DNA of 64,000 nt from positions 239,365 to 303,364 of the forward strand of contig CAVZHO010000010.1 of assembly GCA_963775085.1 (NCBI GenBank), given 5' to 3'. Of this stretch, positions 42,191 to 50,980 are shown one piece after another. The DNA is from JAAFIP01 sp963775085. Lineage in GTDB: Bacteria; Pseudomonadota; Gammaproteobacteria; Burkholderiales; Burkholderiaceae_C. Every line of letters begins with the position of its first letter. Position 1 is the first letter of the stretch. The notes beneath the pieces were generated by a model. It saw only the letters and a list, made by a program, of their open reading frames with translations. It was not told where the DNA came from and ran no database searches. Made by a program: the position numbers and the translations under genes.

Positions 42191-43327
42191 ATGGCTGATT
42201 GGTATATAGGTTTGATGTCGGGCACCTCGATGGACGGGGTGGATGGCGCTTTGGTTGATTTCTCCCATGAAAAACCGCGTGTAATCCACGCCCACAGTGT
42301 GCAACTAGCGCCTGAATTAAGAGCGGAGCTGTTGGCACTCAATACCCCCGGCCCTAACGAACTGCACCGCGCCGCGCTGGCGGCCAATGCCTTGGCACGC
42401 AACTATGCGCTCGTAGTGCAAGCGCTGTTGCAGAGCAGCGGCGTGCAGGCCGCGCAGGTACAAGCCATCGGTGCGCATGGCCAAACCCTGCGCCACCAGC
42501 CCGGCCTGCCGGGCGGCACCGGCTACACCTTGCAACTAAACAACCCTGCCCTGTTGGCCGAGCTGACTGGCATTGACGTGGTGGCCGATTTTCGCAGCCG
42601 CGACGTGGCCGCTGGCGGCCAGGGCGCGCCACTGGCTCCATTTTTTCACCGCGCCTGGTTTGCGGCTCCCGGCAGCGATGCGGCAGGCAAAACCATCGGC
42701 GTGCTCAATATCGGTGGCATCAGCAACCTGAGCATTTTGCAGCCCGGTGGCAACACCCTGGGTTTTGACTGCGGCCCCGGCAATGCCCTGCTGGACATGT
42801 GGTGCCAGCAGCACACCGGCGCGGCCTATGACACGGGCGGCGCCTGGGGAGCGGGCGGTGTGGTCAACCCCGCCCTGTTACACGCGCTGCTGGCCGAACC
42901 CTACTTTGCAATGCCAGCGCCCAAGAGCACTGGACGAGATCTGTTTAACCGCGCCTGGCTGGACAAGCACTTAGCCGCCTTCCCAGCTGAAAAACCACAG
43001 CATATTCAGAAAACATTGGTCGAATTGACCGCTAGTCCCATTGCTATGGACGTAAGCAGCTATGAAAAAAATAGCAATTCACCACTGCATGAACTCATCG
43101 TCTGTGGCGGTGGCGCCTTCAATACCGACCTGATGCTGCGCCTGCAAGCCCTCCTGCCGCATCTGAAAGTGTTCTCCAGTGCTGCGCGTGGCTTGCCGCC
43201 GCAAGATGTAGAAGCCACGGCCTTTGCCTGGTTGGCGCGGCAAACCAAGCTGCGCAAGGCTTTGCCTTTAGCGAGTGTGACGGGAGCTAAAGGGGCAAGG
43301 GTACTGGGCTGCGTCTACCCGGCTTAA
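42191..43327 (+). CDS. anmK: Anhydro-N-acetylmuramic acid kinase
   Basis: A 378-residue AnmK. It has the N-terminal GLMSGTSMDGVDGALVDF, GAHGQTLRHQP, NIGGISNLSIL and FDCGPGNALLDMW motifs. It phosphorylates and opens 1,6-anhydro-MurNAc in wall recycling. A repeat copy (43024-43079) inserts a loop (PIAMDVSSYEKNSNS) in frame before ELIVCGGGAFN. It fits with the upstream M23 peptidase. Confidence 0.92.
   Translation: MADWYIGLMSGTSMDGVDGALVDFSHEKPRVIHAHSVQLAPELRAELLALNTPGPNELHRAALAANALARNYALVVQALLQSSGVQAAQVQAIGAHGQTLRHQPGLPGGTGYTLQLNNPALLAELTGIDVVADFRSRDVAAGGQGAPLAPFFHRAWFAAPGSDAAGKTIGVLNIGGISNLSILQPGGNTLGFDCGPGNALLDMWCQQHTGAAYDTGGAWGAGGVVNPALLHALLAEPYFAMPAPKSTGRDLFNRAWLDKHLAAFPAEKPQHIQKTLVELTASPIAMDVSSYEKNSNSPLHELIVCGGGAFNTDLMLRLQALLPHLKVFSSAARGLPPQDVEATAFAWLARQTKLRKALPLASVTGAKGARVLGCVYPA
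43024..43079 (-). repeat. Dispersed repeat copy 10 (inside anmK)
   Basis: On the minus strand it reads GAATTGCTATTTTTTTCATA, then GCTGCTTACGTCCATAGCAA and TGGGACTAGCGGTC. It is read in frame on the plus strand. Confidence 0.7.
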
Positions 43328-43332
43328 GCCGC

Positions 43333-44562
43333 TCACGCCGCCAACTGCTGCAACGCAGCAGGCATGCTGTGAAAGCTGGGCTCCGTCCGCTGGACACTGT
43401 GGTCTGCCGAGCGATGTGCGCTGTGGTGCCCGCTGCTGCGAAACAGCCCGGCCTGCATGCGCATCATGTCGCTCAGGTCGCCGCTTTGCGCCAGCATGGC
43501 ACGCATCCAGCTGGCGCCGTTTTGCCGCGCCGCCACCATCTCCTGCAAATACACCAGTGCCCGTACCGTGCCTAGCTGTGCGGCGGTGGGCATGAGCTGC
43601 TCCAGCATGCCACCGAGTGCCCTCCCCAGGTGAAAGGGCTGCTTGCTGCGCGGGTCCACCAGCATGGCCTCGTAGCCAAAACGGCAGGCCTGAAAACGGT
43701 TGTAGCCATACACGCGGTAGGTGGCCAGGTCGCCCACCTGCGCGCTGGCGATACTGCCCGGCTTGAGGGTGAGCAACTGCGAGGCCAAGGTTTGCACCAG
43801 TGCGGCCAAGGCTGCGGCCATCTCTACCGTGAGCGGGGTGTCAAATATGCGTACCTCCACGGTGCCAAATTCTGGCTTGGGACGGATGTCCCAGTAAAAA
43901 TCTTTCATGCTTTCCACAATGCCGTAGCTCTGCATCTCGGCAAAGTAGCGGCCAAACTCGGCCCAGTTGGCCAGGCGCGGCATGTGGCCCGACAGCGGGA
44001 ATACCGCCACCGCATGCAGGCGCGAGGTTTCAAACGAGGTGTCTTCGCCCTGCGCGTAGGGACTGGCGGCCGACAGCGCAATAAAGAAGGGGATGTAGGG
44101 TGCCAGCTGGTGCGTCAGCTGAATCGCCACATCGCCCGTGGGGCAACCGATATGCACATGCTGGCCAAATACAGTGAACTGCTTGGCCAGGTAGCCATAC
44201 AGGTGCGAGGTATGCAAAAACCGCTCGGTGGGATAGATGCGCCGGTCTTTCCACACGCTCACCGGATGTGCGCCACCGCCACTGATGTCGATATTGAGCT
44301 TGTCACCCGCCTCACACAGGGCATCGCGCAGTTGCCGCAACTCGACCAGCAAGGTGTCGTAGTTGCCATGGATGCCGGTGTTGAGCTCGACCATGCTCTC
44401 GGTGATCTCGGGTTTGATACGCTCGCGCAGTCCCACCTTGCGGTGCAGCAGATTGATCAGGTCTGGGGCATCGCGCGACAGGGCAAAGTCGCGGGCGTTG
44501 AGGAGCTGGAGTTCAAGTTCTACGCCCATGGTGAGTGGACGGGAGGGGGTGTAGGGCAGCAT
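43333..44562 (-). CDS. YbdK-family carboxylate-amine ligase (GCS2-like)
   Basis: A 409-residue protein of the glutamate-cysteine ligase 2 family. It begins TMGVELELQLLN, then ISGGGAHPVSVWKDRRIYPT, FGQHVHIGCP and PEFGTVEVRIFDT. YbdK has weak gamma-glutamylcysteine ligase activity in vitro; its physiological role is not settled. The C-terminal His/Ser-rich tail (GHHSAHRSADHSVQ) is unusual. It is convergent with anmK, 5 bases apart. Confidence 0.85.
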   Translation of the reverse strand: MLPYTPSRPLTMGVELELQLLNARDFALSRDAPDLINLLHRKVGLRERIKPEITESMVELNTGIHGNYDTLLVELRQLRDALCEAGDKLNIDISGGGAHPVSVWKDRRIYPTERFLHTSHLYGYLAKQFTVFGQHVHIGCPTGDVAIQLTHQLAPYIPFFIALSAASPYAQGEDTSFETSRLHAVAVFPLSGHMPRLANWAEFGRYFAEMQSYGIVESMKDFYWDIRPKPEFGTVEVRIFDTPLTVEMAAALAALVQTLASQLLTLKPGSIASAQVGDLATYRVYGYNRFQACRFGYEAMLVDPRSKQPFHLGRALGGMLEQLMPTAAQLGTVRALVYLQEMVAARQNGASWMRAMLAQSGDLSDMMRMQAGLFRSSGHHSAHRSADHSVQRTEPSFHSMPAALQQLAA

Positions 44563-44593
44563 GGCGGCTTAGATCGCTTTCAGAATAATTTCA

Positions 44594-46228
44594 TTACCCC
44601 ACGGCGTGGATATCGACATGGGTATCGACGCGCCGTGGCTGCAGGCTGGACTGGGTATGCAAACCGCTGTGGTTATTGGGGCGCATAACGATGGGCTGCA
44701 CGGGAGTCAAAGCCACCTCGCGCATGCCGCGCAGTACCGAGCGCATCACCCAGGGGGCCAGCACATCGCTGACGCACAGCATCAGCAGCAGCGCATGCGA
44801 AAGTGGCGGATAGGTGGTGGTCAAGGCGCTGGCGGCCATGGCACCAAACACCAGACCCGTCATCGACATCGGCTGCATCATCAATCCCAGCGCCAGACCC
44901 TGCACCCAACGCAGCCCGGCCCAGCGGGCCGTCAGGGTACACACCAGTGTTTTGGTACACAGTCGCACCATCAATAGCAGCGCAGCCAGGGCCAGCACTT
45001 GCAAGCTCAATGCTGATCCGCTTTGCTGCGGTTGCAGCCCCGCCCACTGCCACCAGGGCAGGCAGGCACCAGCCACCAAAAACATCAGCACCTGGGCCAA
45101 CTGGCCCAAGCCCGCACTGGCACCACTACCAGCGAAATCACTGGTCAGCGCATACGCCGCACGCCTGCGCAAACTCAGGCCCAAAGCAAGACAAGCTACC
45201 AATGCAGGTGCGCCCCACCACTGCGCCAGGCCCACCGCCACACACACTGCGCCCAGCAGGCTGAGCCATTGCGCGCGTTCGTTGCTGGCCATGCTCACGG
45301 GTGCACCCAAGCTGCCGTTCTGCGCTACGCCGCGCAACACCGCGGGCCGCGGGCTGGCTGCACCCTGGCGCAAGATCGATAATAACCAACCCAAGCCAAA
45401 CCCGATGGCCACACTGGCGACGACCTCCCACACTGGCTGGGCCAGTTCCAGGCCACTGCGTAGCATCGACGCATTGACCATGCCGCCCAAAGTAGCCCCC
45501 AGCACGGCACTGTGCGTCTGCACAGCCTCACCCTGGGCATAGGCACTGCCCAGGGCCAGCACAGCCGGTAAGGTAATAGCCGTGAGCACCGTGTTGATGC
45601 TGCCCAGGTGCAACGCCCGTTCGGTTACTTGCCCTTCAGAGTTCCACTGCGCCAGCAGGGTCGACAGTAGCACCGGAGAGCTGTGCGCGGCCAAGGTCGC
45701 TGCAATGCCCGCTGGCAACCAGGCCAGCCCCAAGCTGTGCAGTACCAGCGCGGCCAAACCCCAGGTCAGAGCGTATTCCATCACCGCCGTAACCGCTAGC
45801 GCCCGGTTGCGCAGCAGCCAGCGCAAGTCCATGCGTTGACCCAGCTCCACCAGCACCCAACCCAGTGCCAGATCAAAAATCCAGGACAGGCTGTGCAACG
45901 TCGCCCAGGTGCTGGGCACCAGCGAGGGCAACGTCGGTGCGGATGGATGGGCTGCGCTGCTTACAGCCAACGGAACAGCGGGCACAAGCCACATCTGCAC
46001 TCCAAGCACGGCGATGCCAAAACCCGCTCCACACAGCCAATAGCCCATGGTACGCGCTGCACCCGTGCGCTGCAAACGATCACCGAGCCACACCGCCAGC
46101 AACAAAGCAAAGCCAATCCAGGCGGCCCTGGGAAGATCCGCCAGCGCGGGTATGGCGGGCCATTGCAGCAAGTCATTGCTTAATGAGTTCAGCCATTGAG
46201 TTGAAGATATTTCCATGCTCCACACCAT
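44594..46228 (-). CDS. Cation:proton antiporter (Kef/CPA2-like)
   Basis: A 544-residue membrane protein with about 12-13 helices. The FDLALGWVLVELGQRMDLRW region and AGIAATLAAHSSPVLLSTLL are in keeping with the CPA2 fold, and PMSMTGLVFGAMAASALTTT resembles a carrier-type helix. There is no C-terminal TrkA-N domain. The exchanged ion is unknown. ATG 46228 or the fifth-residue ATG (46216) could be the start. It lies 31 bases upstream of the YbdK gene on the same strand. Confidence 0.7.
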   Translation of the reverse strand: MVWSMEISSTQWLNSLSNDLLQWPAIPALADLPRAAWIGFALLLAVWLGDRLQRTGAARTMGYWLCGAGFGIAVLGVQMWLVPAVPLAVSSAAHPSAPTLPSLVPSTWATLHSLSWIFDLALGWVLVELGQRMDLRWLLRNRALAVTAVMEYALTWGLAALVLHSLGLAWLPAGIAATLAAHSSPVLLSTLLAQWNSEGQVTERALHLGSINTVLTAITLPAVLALGSAYAQGEAVQTHSAVLGATLGGMVNASMLRSGLELAQPVWEVVASVAIGFGLGWLLSILRQGAASPRPAVLRGVAQNGSLGAPVSMASNERAQWLSLLGAVCVAVGLAQWWGAPALVACLALGLSLRRRAAYALTSDFAGSGASAGLGQLAQVLMFLVAGACLPWWQWAGLQPQQSGSALSLQVLALAALLLMVRLCTKTLVCTLTARWAGLRWVQGLALGLMMQPMSMTGLVFGAMAASALTTTYPPLSHALLLMLCVSDVLAPWVMRSVLRGMREVALTPVQPIVMRPNNHSGLHTQSSLQPRRVDTHVDIHAVG

Positions 46229-46457
46229 ACGCGAGTGGGCCGTTACGTACCGACAGTGACTTGTAAAAGCTGTAATGCAGACGTTACTTCAGGCTGCACA
46301 GGCTGCGGCGTGTTTGCCCCTTTTTACAGATGAAAATATTTCGCACCAGACTTCGCTCAAGTGTTACGCAGCAGGCCTTGTTGTCCAGTACCTCAGGCTA
46401 GTAGAGTGTTGCAAGCGGCATGCCTGTGTGCCGCATGTCAATCTGAAAGGATGTCTT

Positions 46458-46835
46458 ATGATGAAAACGATTCAAATTGCCAAGAAACTGGTGGAGCTTT
46501 GCAAGCAAGGTAAAAACATGGAAGCGCTCAATACCCTGTACGCAGACAATGCAGTGAGCGTGGAGGCCATGGCGATGACGGAAGGCGATGGGCAGGAAGC
46601 CAGGGGCTTGGCCGCGATCAAGAAGAAGGGCGAATGGTGGATGAACAACCACGAAGTACATGCGGCAACAGTGACCGGGCCCTGGCCGCATGGCGACCGG
46701 TTTGTCGTCGGCTTTCAGTACGACGTGACCAACAAACCCTCGGGCAAGCGCATGAAGATGGACGAGGTCGGTTTGTACACGGTCAGCAAAGGCAAGATCG
46801 TGCGGGAGGAATTCTTCTACGAAGGCGGGGCTTAG
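46458..46835 (+). CDS. SnoaL/NTF2-like fold protein
   Basis: A 125-residue protein. It has AKKLVELCKQGKNMEALNTL (helical start), YADNAVSVEA, a GHD-like AIKKKGEWWMNN and C-terminal strands ending KIVREEFFYEGGA, all typical of SnoaL-like proteins. These include isomerases and stress proteins; no function is assigned. ATG 46458 has AAGG 7 bases upstream. The 229 bases before it hold no recognisable gene. Confidence 0.75.
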   Translation: MMKTIQIAKKLVELCKQGKNMEALNTLYADNAVSVEAMAMTEGDGQEARGLAAIKKKGEWWMNNHEVHAATVTGPWPHGDRFVVGFQYDVTNKPSGKRMKMDEVGLYTVSKGKIVREEFFYEGGA

Positions 46836-46854
46836 AGTTCCGCATCTGCCGCGC

Positions 46855-47715
46855 TTAAAAAGCGTACAGCTGCGAGGGATTGTGCACCAGTACCTGTTGG
46901 CGCAGCGCCTCGCTGGGTAGCCATGTGCGTATGCCTTCCTGCAGCGTAGCGGCTGGGATGGATCGGTACGCACTGACCTCGTGCGTGGTTTTGCCGCTCT
47001 CACGGTTGGTGTGCGGCCAGTCGCTGCCCCAGAGCACGCGCTCTGGGTTGGCTTGGAGGTAGCGCGCGGCGATGCGTGCCACGGCATCGTGCATGGGCAC
47101 TGCACCGGACTGGATGCGATAAGGCGCGGAGAGTTTGACGTAGGCAAGGCCTGACTGCACCAGTTGCAGCATGGCTTGAAAACCGGCATCGTCACCGGGC
47201 GTATTGTCCTGCACCATGGCAAAGTGGTCCAGCACAATGGGCACACCCAGGCTCTGCAGCACCGGGGTGATGGCGTGCAGTGCGGGCAGCGCGGCGTAGA
47301 TTTGCAAATGCCAGCCTAATGCGCCAATGCGCTCGGCCCAGTACTGCAAGGCGGTGCCTGCGGCTTGGGCATCACCCGTTCCAGAGCTTTCTACATTGAG
47401 CCGCAGACCGCGTATGCCTTGGTGGTGCAGGGCGCGCAAATCCGCATCACTTACGGCGGCATCCAGCACGGCGATGCCACGCCCTGCGCCTTGCAGGGCA
47501 CGCAGGGCTTGCAGCATGCAACGGTTGTCGGTGCCGTAGAAGCTGGGCTGGATGATGACGCTGCGCTGCAAACCATTGCGAGTTAAGTGTTGGCGCAGGT
47601 CATCTACCGAAGCGGAGCCGGGCGTGTAGTGGCGCTCGGCCACCATAGGGTAGTCTGGCGTTGGGCCGACGACATGTACGTGGCAGTCGCAGGCACCGGA
47701 CGGCAGCAAGCCCAT
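46855..47715 (-). CDS. Amidohydrolase-2 family (LigI/PDC-hydrolase-like) metal-dependent hydrolase
   Basis: A 286-residue TIM-barrel hydrolase. The metal-binding ACDCHVHVVGP, RGLRLNVESSG, IVLDHFAM and WGSDWPHTN motifs resemble 2-pyrone-4,6-dicarboxylate lactonase and related sugar-lactone hydrolases. It starts 3 bases after the dehydrogenase stop, so the two are one operon and probably act on the same organic acid. The substrate is not identified. Confidence 0.8.
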   Translation of the reverse strand: MGLLPSGACDCHVHVVGPTPDYPMVAERHYTPGSASVDDLRQHLTRNGLQRSVIIQPSFYGTDNRCMLQALRALQGAGRGIAVLDAAVSDADLRALHHQGIRGLRLNVESSGTGDAQAAGTALQYWAERIGALGWHLQIYAALPALHAITPVLQSLGVPIVLDHFAMVQDNTPGDDAGFQAMLQLVQSGLAYVKLSAPYRIQSGAVPMHDAVARIAARYLQANPERVLWGSDWPHTNRESGKTTHEVSAYRSIPAATLQEGIRTWLPSEALRQQVLVHNPSQLYAF

Positions 47716-47718
47716 GGC

Positions 47719-48780
47719 TCAATACGCCAACAAACGCTGCACGAAGGCCGCGCCGGTTTCGCGTGTGCCCAGCGTGCCGCCTACATCGCGCGTGACCTCG
47801 TGCGCCTGCACCGCCGCGGCGGTAACCTGCTCTATCGCTTGGCTGGCCTGCACGAAAGCAGGGAGCCCCTTACGCTGCCCGTGCCAGCCCAGCAGCATGC
47901 CTGCGGACAAAATGAGGGATAAGGGGTTGGCAATGTTTTGCCCGGCAATATCCGGTGCCGATCCGTGCGCGGCCTGACCCATAGCGTGAAGCGCACCGGC
48001 GTTGAGCGAGCCGCCCAAACCAAGACTTCCCGAGAGTTCAGCCGTTAAGTCCGACAAAATATCTCCAAACATATTGGTCGTGACGATCACGTCAAAGCGC
48101 TGTGGTGCGCGCACCACATGCGCCATCATGGCATCGACAATAAAGTCGTCTACTGTGACCTGAGGGAATTCCTTGGCCACCTGGTGGCACAGCGCGATAA
48201 ACATGCCGTCCCCCAGTTTGAGCACATTGGCCTTGTGCACGATGGTCACATGTTTACTGCGGGCCATGGCCAGCTCAAAGGCGCTGCGGGCAATGCGCTC
48301 GCAGCAGTGGCGGGTGATGCGGCGCAGCGAGATCACCACGTCTGGCGTGATCAGCATTTCGCTGTTGCCGGACTCGATATTACGGTCGGCATAAAAGCCC
48401 TCGGTGTTCTCGCGCACCACGACCAAATCAAAATCACCAAAGCGCCCGGGCATGCCGGGGTAGGTGCGGGCCGGGCGGATATTGGCGTGCAAGTCCAGGC
48501 TTTTGCGAAAGAATTTGGAGGGGTTGATCTCGCCCTTGGCCTCGTCTTTGAAGTCATAGGTGGCCATGGGCCCGAGCATCAGGCCATCGGCGGCGCGCAC
48601 TTTGGCCAACAGCGCGGCTGTGACGGTTGCGCCGTGTTTTTGCAAGCTGTCGTGGCCAGCGATGTCGTAGCGCAAATCGAGTTGGAGATCAAAGCGCCTG
48701 GAGGCGGCCTCCAGCACGGCGGTGGTGGCGGACATGGTCTCGGGGCCGATGCCGTCGCCGGGGATAACGATGATTTTCAT
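47719..48780 (-). CDS. Isocitrate/isopropylmalate dehydrogenase family protein
   Basis: A 353-residue beta-decarboxylating dehydrogenase. It begins MKIIVIPGDGIGPETMSATT, with VVRENTEGFYADRN, the catalytic HKANVLKLGDGM and the metal-binding VDAMMAHVVRAPQRFDVIVT then NMFGDILSD. It is closer to tartrate/3-isopropylmalate-type than to isocitrate dehydrogenase. It decarboxylates a 2-hydroxy acid with NAD. Together with the lactonase-like neighbour it suggests catabolism of an unidentified hydroxy-dicarboxylate. A repeat copy (48797-48852) lies just upstream of ATG 48780. Confidence 0.78.
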   Translation of the reverse strand: MKIIVIPGDGIGPETMSATTAVLEAASRRFDLQLDLRYDIAGHDSLQKHGATVTAALLAKVRAADGLMLGPMATYDFKDEAKGEINPSKFFRKSLDLHANIRPARTYPGMPGRFGDFDLVVVRENTEGFYADRNIESGNSEMLITPDVVISLRRITRHCCERIARSAFELAMARSKHVTIVHKANVLKLGDGMFIALCHQVAKEFPQVTVDDFIVDAMMAHVVRAPQRFDVIVTTNMFGDILSDLTAELSGSLGLGGSLNAGALHAMGQAAHGSAPDIAGQNIANPLSLILSAGMLLGWHGQRKGLPAFVQASQAIEQVTAAAVQAHEVTRDVGGTLGTRETGAAFVQRLLAY

Positions 48781-48796
48781 ATGCTTCAACTCAAAT

Positions 48797-48852
48797 GCTA
48801 TCAATTATATAGCTACTTACATCCATATGACAAGGACTATGGTGGATTTTCC
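48797..48852 (+). repeat. Dispersed repeat copy 11 (intergenic)
   Basis: It reads GCTATCAATTATATAGCTAC, then TTACATCCATATGACAAGGA and CTATGGTGGATTTT. It lies between the dehydrogenase start and the erpA terminator and may hold part of the dehydrogenase promoter or leader. Confidence 0.75.
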
Positions 48853-48855
48853 AGT

Positions 48856-48884
48856 AAAAAAGCCGCTGAAAAGCGGCTTTTTTT
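48856..48884 (-). terminator. Rho-independent terminator after erpA
   Basis: AAAAGCCGCT and AGCGGCTTTT form a 10-base stem with a 4-base loop, followed on either strand by T-runs. It is 15 bases beyond the erpA stop. Confidence 0.8.
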
Positions 48885-48898
48885 GGCAAGAGAAAAAC

Positions 48899-49276
48899 TC
48901 AAGCTGAAAAGGACGATCCGCAGCCGCAGGTGCTGGTAGCGTTGGGGTTTTTGATGACGAACTGGGCACCTTGCAGGTCTTCTTTGTAGTCGATCTCGGC
49001 ACCAATCAGGTACTGGTAGCTCATCGCGTCAATCAGCAGCGAGACACCGTTTTTGCTCATGGTGGTGTCATCTTCGTTGGTGATCTCGTCAAAAGTAAAG
49101 CCGTACTGAAAACCCGAGCAACCGCCGCCTTGCACAAACACGCGCAACTTCAGATCGGGGTTGCCTTCTTCGGCAATCAGGTCAGCCACTTTGGCGGCGG
49201 CACTGTCGGTAAAGACGATGGGAGCGGGCATCTCAGCCAGCTCTGGGGTGTGAATGTGTTCGGCAACTGCGCTCAT
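48899..49276 (-). CDS. erpA: Iron-sulfur cluster insertion protein
   Basis: A 125-residue A-type Fe-S carrier. The three ligand Cys are in QGGGCSGFQYGF and the C-terminal STCGCGSSF. It delivers [2Fe-2S] or [4Fe-4S] clusters to apo-proteins. It lies downstream of the bactofilin gene on the same strand. Confidence 0.92.
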   Translation of the reverse strand: MSAVAEHIHTPELAEMPAPIVFTDSAAAKVADLIAEEGNPDLKLRVFVQGGGCSGFQYGFTFDEITNEDDTTMSKNGVSLLIDAMSYQYLIGAEIDYKEDLQGAQFVIKNPNATSTCGCGSSFSA

Positions 49277-49340
49277 GGTGGGCTTTCTGGGGAATCAAGG
49301 AATGGGGTAAATAGTACAGCAAAACGCTCGGGTATGCTGC

Positions 49341-49736
49341 CTAGCCGTTATTTGCCGCCAATTTGAGTGCGGGTTTATCTTCCAACAATCCCATGGGACG
49401 CAACTGGCCTGAGATGACAGCGCCTTGGTGCATTTCCAGCGCTTTGTAGTGCACATCGCCCTCGATACGGGCCTTGGGTTGCAGCTCCAAAAGATCGTTG
49501 GCATACACCGGGCCCTGCACATGGCCATTGATGATGACGTGGTCGGCATGGATTTCGCCCGTAATATGGGCCGACTCGCTGACCACCAAAATGCTGGGGC
49601 TGTCTTCGTTGGAGCGCACATCGCCAATGATGACACCGTCCACCCGCAGGCCGTCGGTGAAAACCAAATTGCCGCGAATCTCGGTGCCGGGGGCGACCAG
49701 ACTGCGGATGGGGGGCTGCTTCTTTTTACCGAACAT
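49341..49736 (-). CDS. Bactofilin-family cytoskeletal protein
   Basis: A 131-residue polymer-forming protein. A short Lys-rich N-terminus (MFGKKKQPPIRSLVA) is followed by the repeating right-handed beta-helix turns EIRGNLVFTDGLRVDGVIIG, HITGEIHADHVIINGHVQGP and IEGDVHYKALEMHQGAVISG, the usual bactofilin core. Bactofilins form membrane-bound filaments that locate wall-modifying or polar proteins. Confidence 0.88.
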   Translation of the reverse strand: MFGKKKQPPIRSLVAPGTEIRGNLVFTDGLRVDGVIIGDVRSNEDSPSILVVSESAHITGEIHADHVIINGHVQGPVYANDLLELQPKARIEGDVHYKALEMHQGAVISGQLRPMGLLEDKPALKLAANNG

Positions 49737-49795
49737 AAAGGATTCCTAATAAGTGGGCACTAACTTTTTACGCAGCCAACCAAACGGCTGCGGGG

Positions 49796-50506
49796 CTAAA
49801 TCTTCACGCTTTGCACTGCGCGGGTGACCGCGCCTTCAGTGATTTTGGCGGATATCGTTTTTACCACGACTTGGGGGGGTAAGTCCACTACACCCTCGAG
49901 GCGGCGGTACTGTTTGAATTGCAACACTTGCTCGCCGCCAAGCATGGGCATGCTCCAGGGTTTGCCGGCCTGTAGTCCGCCCAGGGTCAATTCGATTTTG
50001 CCGTTGAAGTCCGCCGCGTTTTTGACCGGCTGGATCACCAGCACCTGCCATTTGATTTGCGTACCCTCGCCCAGCAGCTCGGCCTGCATACCGCGAATGG
50101 CCACACTGTCTTTGCCGCCCGAGGGCATGAGTTTTTCAAAAAACCCAAGGTCTTCGCGCAAAGCGCGGTTTTCTGAGGCCAGTTGCTTGACCTGGCTACC
50201 GAGCTTTTCCTGGGCGGATTTCTCGGCTGTCAGCAAACTCTCCGAGGTATTGACAATGGACTGGGCTTTGTCGCGCTCTTCGCGCAGTTGACCGACTTCT
50301 TTTTTCAGCTGGGCGAGCTCTTCCTTGGCATCGCTGTCCAGCCCGGCAATGCTTTTGCCAAACTCAAACGCCCACAGCCCAATGGCCGCGCAAAAGCCCA
50401 GCATCAGCGCCGCCATAGCCCAGCGCAGCGGCCACGGCGCATGGCTGCGAATGGCCATGGTGGGCGCGCTGATGGTCAGGCGGCGGCGAAGGAGACGAAA
50501 ACGCAT
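49796..50506 (-). CDS. Membrane-anchored coiled-coil protein (DUF6776-like)
   Basis: About 236 residues. One N-terminal helix (LRWAMAALMLGFCAAIGLWA) is followed by a coiled coil (about residues 60-125, ELAQLKKEVGQLREERDKAQ and on) and a C-terminal beta-rich domain (QIKWQVLVIQPVKNAADFNG). This order matches the DUF6776 proteins found next to bactofilin genes in Burkholderiales. ATG 50506 follows the basic start MRFRLLRRRL; the frame extends to 50551. Function unknown; a periplasmic role is inferred. Confidence 0.65.
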   Translation of the reverse strand: MRFRLLRRRLTISAPTMAIRSHAPWPLRWAMAALMLGFCAAIGLWAFEFGKSIAGLDSDAKEELAQLKKEVGQLREERDKAQSIVNTSESLLTAEKSAQEKLGSQVKQLASENRALREDLGFFEKLMPSGGKDSVAIRGMQAELLGEGTQIKWQVLVIQPVKNAADFNGKIELTLGGLQAGKPWSMPMLGGEQVLQFKQYRRLEGVVDLPPQVVVKTISAKITEGAVTRAVQSVKI

Positions 50507-50532
50507 AGGGCTGGAGTATGGCAGGTCAATGT

Positions 50533-50566
50533 AAAAAGCCGCAACAAGCAAGCTTGTGCGGCTTTT
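50533..50566 (-). terminator. Rho-independent terminator after rpsI
   Basis: AAAAGCCGC and GCGGCTTTT pair with inner ACAAGC/GCTTGT arms. A T-run follows on the minus strand. It separates the rplM-rpsI transcript from the coiled-coil gene. Confidence 0.75.
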
Positions 50567-50587
50567 GAAGTCTTTCGACCTAGCAAG

Positions 50588-50980
50588 TTAACGCTTGCTG
50601 AACTGCTTCCTGCGACGCGCGCCGTGCAGACCGACCTTTTTACGCTCAACTTCGCGGGCATCGCGGGTCACGAAACCAGCGGCGCTCAAGACGGGCTTGA
50701 GGATCGCATCGTAGTCGATCAGGGCGCGGGTAATACCGTGGCGCACCGCACCGGCCTGGCCCGACTCGCCACCACCGGCGACGGTGATCTTGATGTCAAA
50801 CGCTTCGACGTTATTCGTCAAAAACAGCGGTTGCTTGGCGATCATGATGGACGTTTGACGGCCGAAGTAGTCGGCGATGTCTTTGTTGTTGATCGTGATC
50901 TTGCCGGTGCCTTTTTTCATGAACACGCGGGCTACGCTGGATTTGCGACGGCCAGTGCCGTTATTCCATTCACCGATCAT
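50588..50980 (-). CDS. rpsI: 30S ribosomal protein S9
   Basis: A 130-residue S9 protein. It begins MIGEWNNGTGRRKSSVARVF, has TVAGGGESGQAGAVRHGITR and ends in the characteristic basic tail GLHGARRRKQFSKR that reaches the P site. Its start overlaps the rplM stop (ATGA). Confidence 0.97.
   Translation of the reverse strand: MIGEWNNGTGRRKSSVARVFMKKGTGKITINNKDIADYFGRQTSIMIAKQPLFLTNNVEAFDIKITVAGGGESGQAGAVRHGITRALIDYDAILKPVLSAAGFVTRDAREVERKKVGLHGARRRKQFSKR

Noticed and set aside
44606..45542. Long plus-strand frames opposite the antiporter gene
   Set aside because: They are shadows of a GC-rich membrane-protein gene, with no start signals or family motifs.
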